A stretch of 49,945 nt of DNA, taken from the NCBI GenBank assembly GCA_030041335.1, contig JASHOB010000153.1, positions 1-49,945 on the forward strand, written 5' to 3'. Source of the stretch: Alphaproteobacteria bacterium (lineage in GTDB: Bacteria > Pseudomonadota > Alphaproteobacteria > ATCC43930 > CGMCC-115725). A model generated the notes under the pieces. The model saw only the letters and a program-made list of their open reading frames with translations. It was not told where the DNA came from and did not search any database. Both the position numbers and the translations under genes were made by a program. Of the stretch, positions 17,531 through 26,551 are shown one piece after another; within the stretch, counting starts at the first letter, position 1, and every line of letters begins with the position of its first letter.

Positions 17531-17690
17531 CGGCACATCCCGATGGGGTGCGCGACCCTGCCGGGCCGCGCCGTTCCTTTAATCACTGAGATCGATAATT
17601 TTGGTGGGGGAGTTTGCGGCGAGCGGGACCTCGCGCCGCGTCGTGGCCCTCCGCCGAGGCACGTCGCCAGCTCGGGCACCGGTCACCGTC

Positions 17691-18515
17691 TCATCCCTTG
17701 ATGAATGCCAGAAGGTCCTGATTGATCGTGTCGGCCTGCGTGGTGAGCATGCCATGCGGGAAGCCTGGGTAGAGTTTGAGAGTGGCGTTCTTGAGAAGCT
17801 TGACCTGGAGCAGGGCAGCCCCTTTGTATGGAACGATCTGGTCGTCGTCCCCCTGCATGACGAGCGTTGGCACCTCGATGCTTCTAAGGTCCTGCGTGAG
17901 GTCCGTTTCAGAGAACGCCTTGATACCGTCGTAATGGGCCTTGGCTCCACCCATCATGCCCTGGCGCCACCAATTCTCGATCGCACCATCGAGCCGCGTG
18001 GCGCCCGGTCGGTTGAAACCGTAGAACGGGTTGGCAGCGATATCGCGGTAAAACTGGGCGCGGTTGGCGGCCAGGCTTTTCCGAAAGCCGTCGAACAACT
18101 CGATCGGCAGGCCATCGGGGTTATTCGGCGATTTCACCATGATCGGCGGTACAGCAGACATCAACACCGCCTTGGCGACCCGCCCCTTGCCGTGGCGTGC
18201 GACATAGCGGGTGACTTCGCCGCCGCCGGTGGAGTGCCCGATATGGACAGCGTCGTGAAGGTCGAGATGCTCGACGACTGCGGCCGCGTCGGCAGCGTAA
18301 TGGTCCATGTCGTGCCCGTCTGACACCTGGCTGGAGCGTCCATGACCGCGACGGTCGATGCCGATCACGCGATAGCCGCGCTGGACGAAGAACAGCATTT
18401 GGCTATCCCAGTCGTCGGCGCTGAGCGGCCAGCCATGATGGAAGACTACCGGTTGGCCGTGGCCCCAGTCCTTATAGAAGATCTGGACGCCATCCCCGGT
18501 GGTGACTGTGCTCAC
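17691..18515 (-). CDS. Alpha/beta hydrolase, cofactor-free chloroperoxidase type
   Basis: 274 residues, the usual length for non-heme chloroperoxidases. Triad candidates are Ser in IGHSTGGGE, Asp in QGDDDQIVP and His in GFPHGM; HHGWPLSADDWD forms the oxyanion side. The start GTG 18515 is chosen because AGGAGG lies seven bases upstream; a longer frame to 18599 adds a segment with no family match. Members are perhydrolases or esterases in vivo and their natural substrates are mostly unknown. It is convergent with the preceding gene; the 160-bp gap holds no clear terminator. Confidence 0.88.
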   Translation of the reverse strand: MSTVTTGDGVQIFYKDWGHGQPVVFHHGWPLSADDWDSQMLFFVQRGYRVIGIDRRGHGRSSQVSDGHDMDHYAADAAAVVEHLDLHDAVHIGHSTGGGEVTRYVARHGKGRVAKAVLMSAVPPIMVKSPNNPDGLPIELFDGFRKSLAANRAQFYRDIAANPFYGFNRPGATRLDGAIENWWRQGMMGGAKAHYDGIKAFSETDLTQDLRSIEVPTLVMQGDDDQIVPYKGAALLQVKLLKNATLKLYPGFPHGMLTTQADTINQDLLAFIKG

Positions 18516-18757
18516 GATCGTGCCTCCTCTTCTTGTGATGCCGAGCGTAAAAAATAGAATTTGAGCGAGCGCTTTCCGCGGCCGCACAGGTGTTGGCACC
18601 TCGTGGCCAGGCCGAGCGTGCGGGTTCGCTGCATCGGCTCGTTCAAATCCGTCACCCCCGAGGCTTCGGCTCGAGTGCTATGCAGCGAAAGCGTTAGGAT
18701 GGCGTGGGCGAATGGACGCCCCACACGTCATCGGGTGTCGCGCCGCGGCGCTGCCCC
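18516..18757. other. Spacer upstream of the chloroperoxidase-type gene
   Basis: 242 bp holding the GAAGAGGAGG ribosome-binding site of the minus-strand hydrolase at its left end. Short open frames cross it without recognisable motifs. Nothing else was seen. Confidence 0.4.
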
Positions 18758-19618
18758 CTATTTGACCAATGATCCCTGCGGGCCGAGCGCTGCCGCGGCA
18801 TCCATGTCCCCGAGGATGCGCTGAAAACGCTCTTCGATAACTGTTCTCTCGGTGGCATGCGAGAAGATGAACAGCTGACCGTTCTCGATACCCCTCTTGA
18901 CGCGGAGACCGGCCTCGTGCGGATCCATACCGGCCCGATTGCGCTCTTGCATGGTAGCGATGTGCTCGGCGGCGCGGACGTCGAGCCTTGCGTCGATCGG
19001 CCCGCCGAAGCGCGCCGGCCGATTGCGACCGTTATTCGGCATGTTGCTGCGGATATTGTTGGGACAGAACACGCTGATGCCGATATTGGTGTCGGCCAAT
19101 TCTCTGGCCAGCTGCTCGCTTAGCCCAACGATGGCGTATTTGGTCGCCGTGTAGGGACCGCCGGCGATACTGGCACGCATTCCCGCCATCGATGATGTCG
19201 ACACGATGTGGCTTGGCTCGCCATGTGCCTTCATATGCGGCACGAAACACTGCAGGCCGTGGATCATGCCCATCAAGTTGACGCCGATGGTCCACTCCCA
19301 ATCGCTGTCCGCAATTTCCCAGGTAGGGCCGGTGCGCGCCACACCCGCGTTGTTGCAGAGGAGATGGACCTTTCCGAATGCAGAGAAGGCGCGATCCGCG
19401 GCGCTCCCAAAGGATTGCCGGTCGGCCACATCGCACTCGACGCCCAATGCTTGGGCGCCGCGCGCGTTAAGGCTGCTGACGGCCGTTCGCAGTGCCGGTG
19501 CTTCGATGTCGGCGATGACGATGTTCATACCCGCCTCGGCAAAAGTCTGTGCGAGACCCAAGCCGATGCCGCTGGCGCCACCGGTGATGAAAGCCGTCTT
19601 TCCCTTGAAGTCGCGCAT
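18758..19618 (-). CDS. Short-chain dehydrogenase/reductase
   Basis: 286 residues, classical SDR. The NAD(P)-binding motif is TGGASGIGLG (residues 12-21), with DIEAP at the end of beta-2 suggesting NAD preference (acidic residue), CNNAG at 88-92 and the catalytic set Ser 142/143, Y156 and K160 in YTATK. The C-terminal third contains NNIRSNMPNNGRN and differs from the usual PGxxxT stretch, so the substrate loop is unusual. ATG 19618 has AAAGGGA upstream. It follows the next SDR by 11 bp on the same strand; the two form an operon. Confidence 0.88.
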   Translation of the reverse strand: MRDFKGKTAFITGGASGIGLGLAQTFAEAGMNIVIADIEAPALRTAVSSLNARGAQALGVECDVADRQSFGSAADRAFSAFGKVHLLCNNAGVARTGPTWEIADSDWEWTIGVNLMGMIHGLQCFVPHMKAHGEPSHIVSTSSMAGMRASIAGGPYTATKYAIVGLSEQLARELADTNIGISVFCPNNIRSNMPNNGRNRPARFGGPIDARLDVRAAEHIATMQERNRAGMDPHEAGLRVKRGIENGQLFIFSHATERTVIEERFQRILGDMDAAAALGPQGSLVK

Positions 19619-19629
19619 GGCGTTTCCCT

Positions 19630-20406
19630 TTAATCGTAAGCGGCAACCGTGACTCGGAAGCGGTTTAAGACCATATCGACAGGTGTCGCCGGTAACAAGG
19701 TCGCGACCCGCAAAACCCAATACAGTTGTCGCGGAAAGGCGATGCATGACCGGCCCTGCGCAAGGCCGCGGCGGATAATCGCCGCCGCACGGTCTGCGCT
19801 CATCATCAGCGGCTGCGGGCCATTTTCGCGTGCCGCCATCGGCGTATCGACATTGCCGGGCAGGATGATCGCCACTTCGATCCTGTCGTCGCGCAGCCAG
19901 GCGCGCATCGCATCGGCGTAGGCCAAAAGCGCGGCCTTGCTGGCGCAATAACCTGGCATTGAGGGCAAGCCCCGAACTCCGGCAAGCGAACTCACCAAGG
20001 CGACCTGACCGCGACGGCGGCGTCGCATCGCCGGCAGCGCCGCATGCAGCGTGTAACATGCCGCCAGAAAATTAGTGTCGATGAGGCGTCGTACTTCCTC
20101 GATGCTTTCTTCGACGCCATCGTGATGCCCGCCAGTGATGCCGGCATTGGCGATGACCAGGTCGATCGGATGGCTCGCTTCAACTTCGGCGACCCAGGCG
20201 GTCACCGCCGCTTGGTCGCGAAGGTCGAGCGCGCGCTCCAGCACGTTGGCGCCGGCTGCGATCGCGGCCGCGCTCGCGGCGCCGAGCTTTTGTCTGTCGC
20301 GACCGGTCAATGCGAGTGTCACGCCGGGCCGCGCATAGGCCTTTGCCAACGCCGTGCCGATGCCGCCGCTGGCGCCGGTGATCAACACCGAAGAAGGGTT
20401 TCGCAT
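19630..20406 (-). CDS. Short-chain dehydrogenase/reductase
   Basis: 258-residue classical SDR: TGASGGIGTA (10-19), TGRDRQKL after beta-2 (basic residues suggest NADP), ANAGITGG (87-94), S140, Y153 and K157 in YCASK, and PGNVDTPMA. A C-terminal tail rich in hydrophobic residues (LYWVLRVATLLPATPVDMVL) resembles membrane-associated SDRs of the DltE/YbbO kind. ATG 20406 is chosen on family length. It is first of a two-gene minus-strand operon; substrate unknown. Confidence 0.87.
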   Translation of the reverse strand: MRNPSSVLITGASGGIGTALAKAYARPGVTLALTGRDRQKLGAASAAAIAAGANVLERALDLRDQAAVTAWVAEVEASHPIDLVIANAGITGGHHDGVEESIEEVRRLIDTNFLAACYTLHAALPAMRRRRRGQVALVSSLAGVRGLPSMPGYCASKAALLAYADAMRAWLRDDRIEVAIILPGNVDTPMAARENGPQPLMMSADRAAAIIRRGLAQGRSCIAFPRQLYWVLRVATLLPATPVDMVLNRFRVTVAAYD

Positions 20407-20669
20407 AACGTCGCGATCTTGGTTGGTCGACACCGCGCAGGCAAGTAGGGCCGGCATCGAGGTCGGGACCGATCAACGGCGCGTTCCGCGCTTTTGTCAA
20501 AAGATGGAAACCCCGGGGACCCCACCTGGCAATGATCGTCGGGGGTCGGTTGAGATCGCTGATCCCGGGCCATTGGGTCCCGTGTCCTAATTCGCACACC
20601 TGACGCCATGGCGGCAGAAGTGTCTTTGAGCCTGCGCACGCCAGAGCAATTGGCGGAGCAGACGTCAAA

Positions 20670-20864
20670 ATGAGCGAAGCGCCCAGTCCCCGCGAGATTG
20701 AAGAGGCTACATCTCGCCCCCAAGGATGAATTCACCGGATCGCCGGTAGCATTTGCGCACCCGACGGCCGCGTGCCGCGCGAAACCATCGTCAGTGCCTG
20801 GCACATAGAAGCTGCTGGCAAGATCGTCGGCGACTTCGTTCCCGGCCCAAAATACGACGCCTGA
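20670..20864 (+). pseudogene. Possible decayed reading frame with an internal TGA
   Basis: One frame reads ATG 20670 to TGA 20727-20729 (19 codons, MSEAPSPREIEEATSRPQG), and then continues without a stop from 20730 to TGA 20862-20864 (44 codons, including RVPRETIVSAWHIEAAGKIV). The second part looks protein-like, with balanced composition, but I do not recognise it. It may be a decayed gene or chance. Confidence 0.25.
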
Positions 20865-20914
20865 AATGGCACGCGGCGAATGCAAAAGCGGACACTACGA
20901 GCCATTGTGGATAG

Positions 20915-20954
20915 CTGACAAACCTGTGCCAAATCTGGTACAGTTTTTTGTTTT
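20915..20954 (+). promoter_or_regulatory. Palindrome plus T-run before glyA: operator or terminator
   Basis: CTGTGCCA (20924-20931), AATC, TGGTACAG (20936-20943) form an 8-bp stem with one G-U pair, followed by TTTTTTGTTTT (20944-20954), the form of a plus-strand intrinsic terminator. The same bases overlap a promoter-like pair, CTGACA (20915-20920) and TACAGT (20939-20944) with an 18-bp spacer, so it could instead be an operator between -35 and -10 of glyA, which starts at 20991. Confidence 0.55.
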
Positions 20955-20990
20955 CTCGCCATTTCGACCGAAACGATCGGGTTTGCCGCG

Positions 20991-22304
20991 ATGTCCTCTG
21001 TTGTCACTGCCGCTTCGACCCTGTTGGCGCATGGCCATTTCGCCGAGACGCTAGCCGAGCACGATCCCGAGGTTGCCGCCTCGATCGACCGAGAACTGGG
21101 TCGTCAGCGGCACCAGATCGAGCTGATTGCGTCGGAGAACATCGTGTCACGCGCAGTCTTAGAGGCGCAGGGCTCGGTGCTGACCAACAAATATGCCGAG
21201 GGCTATCCGGGCCGACGTTATTACGGTGGCTGCGAATTCGTCGACGAGGTCGAAACCATCGCGATCGCGCGCGCGAGAAAACTGTTCAACTGCGCTTTCG
21301 CCAATGTGCAGCCGCATTCGGGCGCCCAGGCGAATGCGGCGGCGTTCTTTGCCTTGTTGCAGCCCGGAGACACCGTACTGGGCATGGATCTGGCCGCCGG
21401 CGGGCATCTGACGCACGGTGCGTCGTTCAATATGTCAGGCAGATGGTTTAGGGGAACGCATTACGGCGTATCCCGCGACACCGCTCTCATCGATTATGAC
21501 GAGGTCGAGCGCATCGCCAGGGCCGAGCGACCGAGGCTCGTCATCTGCGGCGGATCGGCCTATAGCCGCATCATTGACTTTGCCAGATTCCGCCATATCG
21601 CTGACGCGGTCGGCGCCTATCTCATGGTCGACATGGCGCATTTCGCCGGGCTGGTCGCGGGCGGACTCTACCCCAGTCCATTGCCCCACGCCCATGTCGT
21701 GACGACGACAACGCATAAGACGCTGCGCGGGCCGCGCGGCGGTTTGATCGTCAGCAGCGACGAAGAGATTGGCAAGAAGATCAACGCCGCGGTGTTTCCC
21801 GGGCTGCAAGGTGGGCCGTTGATGCACGTCATCGCCGCCAAGGCGGTCGCCCTTGGCGAGGCGTTGCAGCCGGCGTTCGCGGCTTATGCCAAGGCGGTGG
21901 TGGATAACGCCAAGATGCTAGCGGGCACGCTGGCCGAGCGCGGTTGCGCGATCGTCTCTGGTGGCACCGACGGCCATCTCATGCTGGTGGATCTGCGGCC
22001 GAAACAGCTGACTGGCCGCGCCGCCGAGCTGTCGCTCGAAGGGGCCGGGATCACCTGCAACAAGAACGGCATTCCGTTTGATCCGGAAAAACCGACGGTC
22101 ACTTCGGGCATCCGTCTTGGTAGTCCGGCAGCGACGACGCGCGGTTTCGGCCAGGCCGAATTCCGCCAGACCGGGGAAATGATCGCCGAAGTGCTTGACG
22201 GGCTGGCGGCGAACGGGGCGGAAAGGAATCACACGGTCGAGGGGGAGGTGCGGCGCAGGGTTGCGGCTTTGTGTTCGCGTTTCCCGGTCTATCCCGAAGC
22301 GTGA
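20991..22304 (+). CDS. glyA: Serine hydroxymethyltransferase
   Basis: PLP enzyme that converts serine and tetrahydrofolate to glycine and 5,10-methylene-THF. The 437-residue product has [11 protein letters not shown] near the N-terminus, [41 protein letters not shown], the PLP-lysine motif [16 protein letters not shown] and [14 protein letters not shown]. All hallmark residues are present. It starts the glyA-nrdR-rib run; nrdR follows after 18 bp. The ATG at 20991 has only a weak ribosome-binding site. Confidence 0.97.
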   Translation: MSSVVTAASTLLAHGHFAETLAEHDPEVAASIDRELGRQRHQIELIASENIVSRAVLEAQGSVLTNKYAEGYPGRRYYGGCEFVDEVETIAIARARKLFNCAFANVQPHSGAQANAAAFFALLQPGDTVLGMDLAAGGHLTHGASFNMSGRWFRGTHYGVSRDTALIDYDEVERIARAERPRLVICGGSAYSRIIDFARFRHIADAVGAYLMVDMAHFAGLVAGGLYPSPLPHAHVVTTTTHKTLRGPRGGLIVSSDEEIGKKINAAVFPGLQGGPLMHVIAAKAVALGEALQPAFAAYAKAVVDNAKMLAGTLAERGCAIVSGGTDGHLMLVDLRPKQLTGRAAELSLEGAGITCNKNGIPFDPEKPTVTSGIRLGSPAATTRGFGQAEFRQTGEMIAEVLDGLAANGAERNHTVEGEVRRRVAALCSRFPVYPEA

Positions 22305-22322
22305 TGCGCGAGGAGGGGGAGC

Positions 22323-22784
22323 ATGCGTTGCCCGTTCTGCGGATTCGAGGATACCCAGGTCAAGGATTCGCGACCAACCGACGATCGTGCCTCGATCCGG
22401 CGGCGGCGCCTCTGCCCAAATTGTGCCGCGCGCTTCACCACCTTCGAGCGGGTACAGTTGCGCGAACTGACGGTGGTAAAGAAAGACGGCGAGCGGGAGC
22501 CCTTTGATCGCGACAAACTGGCCCGCTCGCTCTTCATCGCGCTGCGCAAGCGGCCGGTGGAGTCCGAGCGCATCGAGCGCGTCATCAATTCCATCGTGCG
22601 CCAGCTCGAGAGCTCCGGCGAAAGCGAGATCCCCAGCGAGCAGGTCGGTGCCTTGGTGATGGAGGCCTTGGCGCAGCTCGATCAAGTCGCCTACGTCCGC
22701 TTCGCTTCGGTCTATCGCAATTTCCGCGAGGCCAAGGATTTCGGTGAGTTCATCGGCCGCATCACCGCGGATGCCGACGATTGA
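22323..22784 (+). CDS. nrdR: Transcriptional repressor NrdR
   Basis: Zinc-ribbon/ATP-cone repressor of ribonucleotide reductase genes. 153 residues: zinc ribbon [16 protein letters not shown]...[18 protein letters not shown], then an ATP-cone beginning [16 protein letters not shown] and ending [16 protein letters not shown] 22323 is preceded by GAGGAGGGGAGC. The glyA-nrdR-ribD order is widespread in alphaproteobacteria. The gene ends 23 bp before the ribD ATG. Confidence 0.96.
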   Translation: MRCPFCGFEDTQVKDSRPTDDRASIRRRRLCPNCAARFTTFERVQLRELTVVKKDGEREPFDRDKLARSLFIALRKRPVESERIERVINSIVRQLESSGESEIPSEQVGALVMEALAQLDQVAYVRFASVYRNFREAKDFGEFIGRITADADD

Positions 22785-22807
22785 TCGCGCCCGCCGGGCG
22801 CCCTCAA

Positions 22808-23902
22808 ATGAGTGACTGGCAGCATATGAACGCCGCGCTGACCCTGGCGCGGCGCGCGCTGGGGCTGACCGCGCCGAACCCCGCGGTGGGCTGCGTCATC
22901 GCCAAGGACGGACGCGTCGTGGGACGCGGCTGGACCCAGCCCGGCGGGCGTCCCCATGCCGAGACCGAAGCGCTCGACCGTGCCGGCACCCTCGCCGACG
23001 GCGCCACGCTTTACGCGACGCTCGAGCCCTGCAGCCATCATGGCGCGACGCCGCCCTGCACCGACGCCATCGTTGCCGCCGGCATCGTCCGTGTCGTCGC
23101 CGCGATGGAAGATCCCGATCCGCGCGTCAGGGGCAGCGGCTTCGCCCGGCTGCGCGCGGCCGGAATCGCGCTCGAGATCGGGCTCGGGGCCAAAGCGGCA
23201 GCGGAAATCAACGCGGGCTTCCTGCTGCGCGCCGCCAGCGGACGGCCGCTTCTGACCCTCAAACTTGCCTCGACCCTCGACGGCAAGATCGCGATGGCGT
23301 CTGGCGAAAGCCGGTGGATCACGGGCGAGCCGGCGCGACGCCGCGCCCATCTGCTGCGAGCGCGCCACGACGCGGTGATGATCGGTATCGGCACCGCGAT
23401 CGCGGACGATCCCGATTTGACTTGCCGTCTGCCGGGCATCGTCAAGCGGCATGCGCGACGGATCGTGATTGATCCGGGCTTAAGGCTGCCGTTGACGTCG
23501 CGTCTCGTGGTCGACGCGGCGCAGCTCCCGACCTGGATCATAACCCGCGACAGCGGCGACGCGGCACGACAGGAGGGTTTTCGCGCCGCCGGCGTCGAAC
23601 TGATCGAACTGCCCGGCACCGACGACGGCATCGACCTCGAGGTGGCGTTGCAGGCCCTCGGCAAACGCGGCCTTACCCGCATTCTGGTCGAGGGCGGCGC
23701 CCGCCTGGCGGCCGGCCTGTTGCGCCGGCAGTTGGTCGATCGTCTCGCCTGGTTCCATGCCCCCTCGGCAATTGGTGGCGACGGCATCGACGCCATCGCC
23801 GGCCTGGGCCAGCAAGAACTCGCGGAAATACCGCGATTCGAGCGCCTGACGGTCGAGCCGGTCGGCGAGGACGTACTGGAAACCCTGCGTCGCTCAGCCT
23901 AA
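22808..23902 (+). CDS. ribD: Bifunctional riboflavin deaminase/reductase RibD
   Basis: Second and third steps of riboflavin synthesis: pyrimidine deaminase then NADPH-dependent side-chain reductase. The N-terminal deaminase has zinc motifs PHAETEAL and EPCSHHGATPPC; the reductase begins near LKLASTLDGKIA and includes TRILVEGGARLAAGLL. ATG 22808 gives 364 residues and fits the family; a TTG overlapping the nrdR stop (22781) would add nine residues. No FMN riboswitch fits in the 23-bp gap, so expression probably comes from the upstream promoter. Confidence 0.95.
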   Translation: MSDWQHMNAALTLARRALGLTAPNPAVGCVIAKDGRVVGRGWTQPGGRPHAETEALDRAGTLADGATLYATLEPCSHHGATPPCTDAIVAAGIVRVVAAMEDPDPRVRGSGFARLRAAGIALEIGLGAKAAAEINAGFLLRAASGRPLLTLKLASTLDGKIAMASGESRWITGEPARRRAHLLRARHDAVMIGIGTAIADDPDLTCRLPGIVKRHARRIVIDPGLRLPLTSRLVVDAAQLPTWIITRDSGDAARQEGFRAAGVELIELPGTDDGIDLEVALQALGKRGLTRILVEGGARLAAGLLRRQLVDRLAWFHAPSAIGGDGIDAIAGLGQQELAEIPRFERLTVEPVGEDVLETLRRSA

Positions 23903-23913
23903 TTTATCTGTCG

Positions 23914-24507
23914 ATGTTCACCGGTATCGTTACCGATGTGGGGGAAGTGCGCGCGGTTGAAAGGCGTGGCGATACGCGTTTCGCCATCGCGACCCGCTAT
24001 CCCGCGAGCGAGATTGCGATCGGCGCCTCGATCGCCTGCTCGGGGCCGTGCCTCACCGTCACCGAAAAAGGCGAGGGCTGGTTCGCCGTCGATGCCTCGG
24101 CCGAGACGCTCGCCCGTACCACGGCCGCGACATGGCGCGAAGGGACGAAGCTCAATCTGGAGCGTGCGCTCAAGATCGGCGACGAGCTCGGCGGCCATTT
24201 GCTGACCGGGCATATCGACGGCGTGGTCACGATCGAAACGCGGCGTGTCGAAGGCGATTCGCTGCGCCTTACCTTCCGTGCGCCAGCACCTTATGATCGC
24301 GCCATCACCTCGAAGGGAGCTGTCGCACTCGACGGCGTCTCGCTCACCGTAAACGAGGTCGAGGGCGCGGTATTCGGAGTCAACATCATTCCACACACGC
24401 AGCGCGAAACCACGCTGAGCGCGGCCCGGCCGGGGGACCGCCTCAATCTGGAAATCGATTTGATCGCACGATATTTGGCACGCCTTCTTGGAAAGGACAT
24501 CGCATGA
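23914..24507 (+). CDS. ribE: Riboflavin synthase, alpha chain
   Basis: Dismutates two 6,7-dimethyl-8-ribityllumazines to riboflavin. The 197-residue product shows the internal duplication: first lumazine-binding domain from MFTGIVTDVGEV (with CLTV near 50-55), second from GHLLTGHIDGV to SLTVNEV. The MFTGIV N-terminus is diagnostic. It overlaps ribBX by four bases (ATGA, 24504-24507). Confidence 0.96.
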   Translation: MFTGIVTDVGEVRAVERRGDTRFAIATRYPASEIAIGASIACSGPCLTVTEKGEGWFAVDASAETLARTTAATWREGTKLNLERALKIGDELGGHLLTGHIDGVVTIETRRVEGDSLRLTFRAPAPYDRAITSKGAVALDGVSLTVNEVEGAVFGVNIIPHTQRETTLSAARPGDRLNLEIDLIARYLARLLGKDIA

Positions 24508-25622
24508 GCTTCATCGAGGTGGTGTCGCCAATCGAAGACATCATCGACGAGGCGCGCAATGGCCGGATGTTCATTCTCGTCGATGACGAGGATCGCGAGA
24601 ATGAGGGCGATCTCGTCATCCCCGCGCAGATGGCAACGCCCAATGCCATCAATTTCATGGCCAAGCACGGTCGCGGACTGATCTGCCTCGCCTTGACCAG
24701 GCAAAGGGTCGAGCAACTCGATCTCCAGCTGATGTCGCAAGCCAACGCTTCGCGCCTGCAAACGGCGTTCACCGTGTCGATCGAGGCGCGCGATGGCGTC
24801 ACCACCGGGATCTCGGCTTCCGATCGCGCCCGCACCGTGTCGGTGGCGATCGATCCGACCAAGGGGGCCGGCGAGATCGTCACCCCCGGCCATGTCTTTC
24901 CATTGATGGCGCGGGACGGCGGCGTGCTCGTGCGCACCGGTCACACCGAGGCCGCAGTCGACATCGCCCGGCTCGCCGGTCTCAATCCCTCAGGGGTGAT
25001 CTGCGAAATCTTGAACGACGACGGCACCATGGCGCGGCGTGACGATCTCATCGCCTTCGCCCAGTTCCACGGCCTTAAGATCGCGACCATCGCCGACCTG
25101 ATCGCCTATCGACGCCGCCACGATCGCACCGTCGAGCGCACTTTCGATCAGCCGTTCGAGACGCTCTTTGGCGGCACCTTCCGAATGCTGGTCTACCGCA
25201 ACAAGGTCAGCAACGTCGAGCACCTCGCCTTTGTCAAAGGCGATGTCTCCGGGCCGACACCGCCATTGGTGCGGATGCACGCGATGTCGATGATGGACGA
25301 CATGTTCGGCAACGTGAAAAGCGGCCGCGCCGGACTGCTGCGCGCGTCCTTCGAGGCGGTAGCGAAGGCCGGGCGCGGCGTCGTCGTCGTACTGCGGGAA
25401 CCGATGCCGTTGAACCTGACGGCGCGTGCCCACGAGGTCATCGTCGGCACGCCGCCGGCGTCCGGAACGCTGCGCGACTACGGCATCGGCGCGCAGATCC
25501 TGATCGATCTCGGTGTCCACGAAATGATCTTGTTGTCGAACACCGACCACAACATCATCGGGCTCGAGGGCTATGGATTGCGCGTGGTAGGGCGCGAGCC
25601 GATCGGCAAGCCGAGTGCGTGA
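24504..25622 (+). CDS. ribBX: DHBP synthase fused to a GTP cyclohydrolase II-like domain without zinc ligands (RibBX)
   Basis: 372 residues. Residues 1-205 are a complete 3,4-dihydroxy-2-butanone-4-phosphate synthase: DDEDRENEGDL (27-37), TGISASDR (101-108), TPGHVFPLMARDGGVLVRTGHTEAAVD with its histidines. Residues about 210-372 have the GTP cyclohydrolase II fold, but the zinc-binding segment, normally VRVHSEC...CDCG, reads VRMHAMSMMDDMFG with no cysteine at all. The half is therefore expected to be inactive as a cyclohydrolase, matching the RibBX type described in Proteobacteria. A separate RibA is predicted elsewhere. It is coupled to ribE and ends three bases before ribH. Confidence 0.93.
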   Translation: MSFIEVVSPIEDIIDEARNGRMFILVDDEDRENEGDLVIPAQMATPNAINFMAKHGRGLICLALTRQRVEQLDLQLMSQANASRLQTAFTVSIEARDGVTTGISASDRARTVSVAIDPTKGAGEIVTPGHVFPLMARDGGVLVRTGHTEAAVDIARLAGLNPSGVICEILNDDGTMARRDDLIAFAQFHGLKIATIADLIAYRRRHDRTVERTFDQPFETLFGGTFRMLVYRNKVSNVEHLAFVKGDVSGPTPPLVRMHAMSMMDDMFGNVKSGRAGLLRASFEAVAKAGRGVVVVLREPMPLNLTARAHEVIVGTPPASGTLRDYGIGAQILIDLGVHEMILLSNTDHNIIGLEGYGLRVVGREPIGKPSA

Positions 25623-25625
25623 GCG

Positions 25626-26069
25626 ATGGCGACGACGCGAATACTGGTGGTCGAGGCGCGCTACTATACCGACATCGCCGATGAGCTGTTGCGCGGCGCC
25701 ACCGCCGAGCTCGAACGGGCGGGGGCAGCCTGCGAGCGTGTCGCCGTGCCCGGCGCGTTCGAAATTCCGGCAGCGATCCAGTTCGCCCATTTGTCGGGCC
25801 GGGGCTTCGACGGTTACGTCGCGTTGGGCTGCGTCATTCGCGGCGAGACCAGCCATTACGATTTGATCTGTGCGGAATGTGCGCGGGGCTTACAGGATCT
25901 CGCTCTGCGCGAGCGGCTCGCCATCGGCTTCGGGGTGCTGACCGTCGAGAACGAGGCGCAGGCGCTGGCGCGGGCGCGAATCGACCAAAGGAACAAGGGC
26001 GGTGAGGCCGCACGCGCCTGTCTCGCCATGGTCGAACTCAAGCGGCGCTATGCCCAGGGTCAGCCATGA
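25626..26069 (+). CDS. ribH: 6,7-dimethyl-8-ribityllumazine synthase
   Basis: Condenses the butanone phosphate from RibB with the pyrimidine from RibD. 147 residues with the family motifs: Y-rich substrate segment EARYYTDIADELL, VPGAFEIPAAIQ, LGCVIRGETSHYDLI (catalytic-histidine loop) and GFGVLTVENEAQALARA. Normal length for the small icosahedral or pentameric type. Its stop overlaps the nusB start by four bases. Confidence 0.95.
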   Translation: MATTRILVVEARYYTDIADELLRGATAELERAGAACERVAVPGAFEIPAAIQFAHLSGRGFDGYVALGCVIRGETSHYDLICAECARGLQDLALRERLAIGFGVLTVENEAQALARARIDQRNKGGEAARACLAMVELKRRYAQGQP

Positions 26070-26551
26070 GCGCGGACGAGCCGCGTGCGGCAGCGACGAT
26101 AAAGCGGAGTCGGGCGCGGCTCGCCGCCGTTCAGGCGCTCTACCAGCTCGATTTGAGCGACGTGCCGGCGGAGACCGTCATCGCCGAGCTGCGCGAGCGC
26201 GGCCACGATGAGGAAGGTCTGGGCGACGCCGACGACGCGCTGTTCACCGACATCGTGAACGGAGTCGTCGCCAACCGCGACAAACTCGACGGCTTGCTCG
26301 TGGAAATGCTGGCGCCCGACTGGAATGTGCCGCGATTAGAAGTCGTTCTGCGCGCGGTGCTGCGGGCCGGCGCCTACGAGCTGTTGGCGCGGCTCGAGGT
26401 TCCGGCTCGCGTTGTCCTGAACGAATATGTCGACATCGCGCACGCCTTTTTTGCGGGCAAGGAGCCGAAGCTGGTAAACGGCGTACTCGATCGCATCGGA
26501 CGTCGCTTACGTCCCGGCGAGCTCCATGGCGAAGCCGCGGCACCTCGATGA
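26066..26551 (+). CDS. nusB: Transcription antitermination factor NusB
   Basis: RNA-binding helical protein that with NusE binds boxA in rRNA leaders. 161 residues: SRARLAAVQALYQLDLSD at the N-terminus, VLRAVLRAGAYELLARLEVPARVVLNEYVDIAHAFFAGKEPKLVNGVLDRI at the C-terminal core (listed here only to locate it: residues about 91-141). The ribH-nusB-thiL order is conserved. It overlaps ribH by four bases and thiL by 26. Confidence 0.95.
   Translation: MSADEPRAAATIKRSRARLAAVQALYQLDLSDVPAETVIAELRERGHDEEGLGDADDALFTDIVNGVVANRDKLDGLLVEMLAPDWNVPRLEVVLRAVLRAGAYELLARLEVPARVVLNEYVDIAHAFFAGKEPKLVNGVLDRIGRRLRPGELHGEAAAPR

Larger units (their letters stand above)
20407..20990. other. 584-bp gene-poor stretch upstream of glyA
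   Basis: No intact gene is recognised. It holds an interrupted plus-strand reading frame (20670-20864) and a palindrome with T-run (20924-20954), both listed separately. The segment 20480-20650 has open frames on both strands, but none resembles a family I know. The stretch is the largest non-coding gap in the window and may contain decayed coding DNA. Confidence 0.5.

Noticed and set aside
17531-17690. GC-rich inverted repeats between convergent genes as a terminator
   Set aside because: Only a 4-bp stem (GGGT/ACCC) is visible and there is no T-run.
18641-18650. GTTCAAATCC, like a tRNA T-loop
   Set aside because: Flanking bases cannot form a T-stem and no acceptor, D or anticodon arms fit around it.
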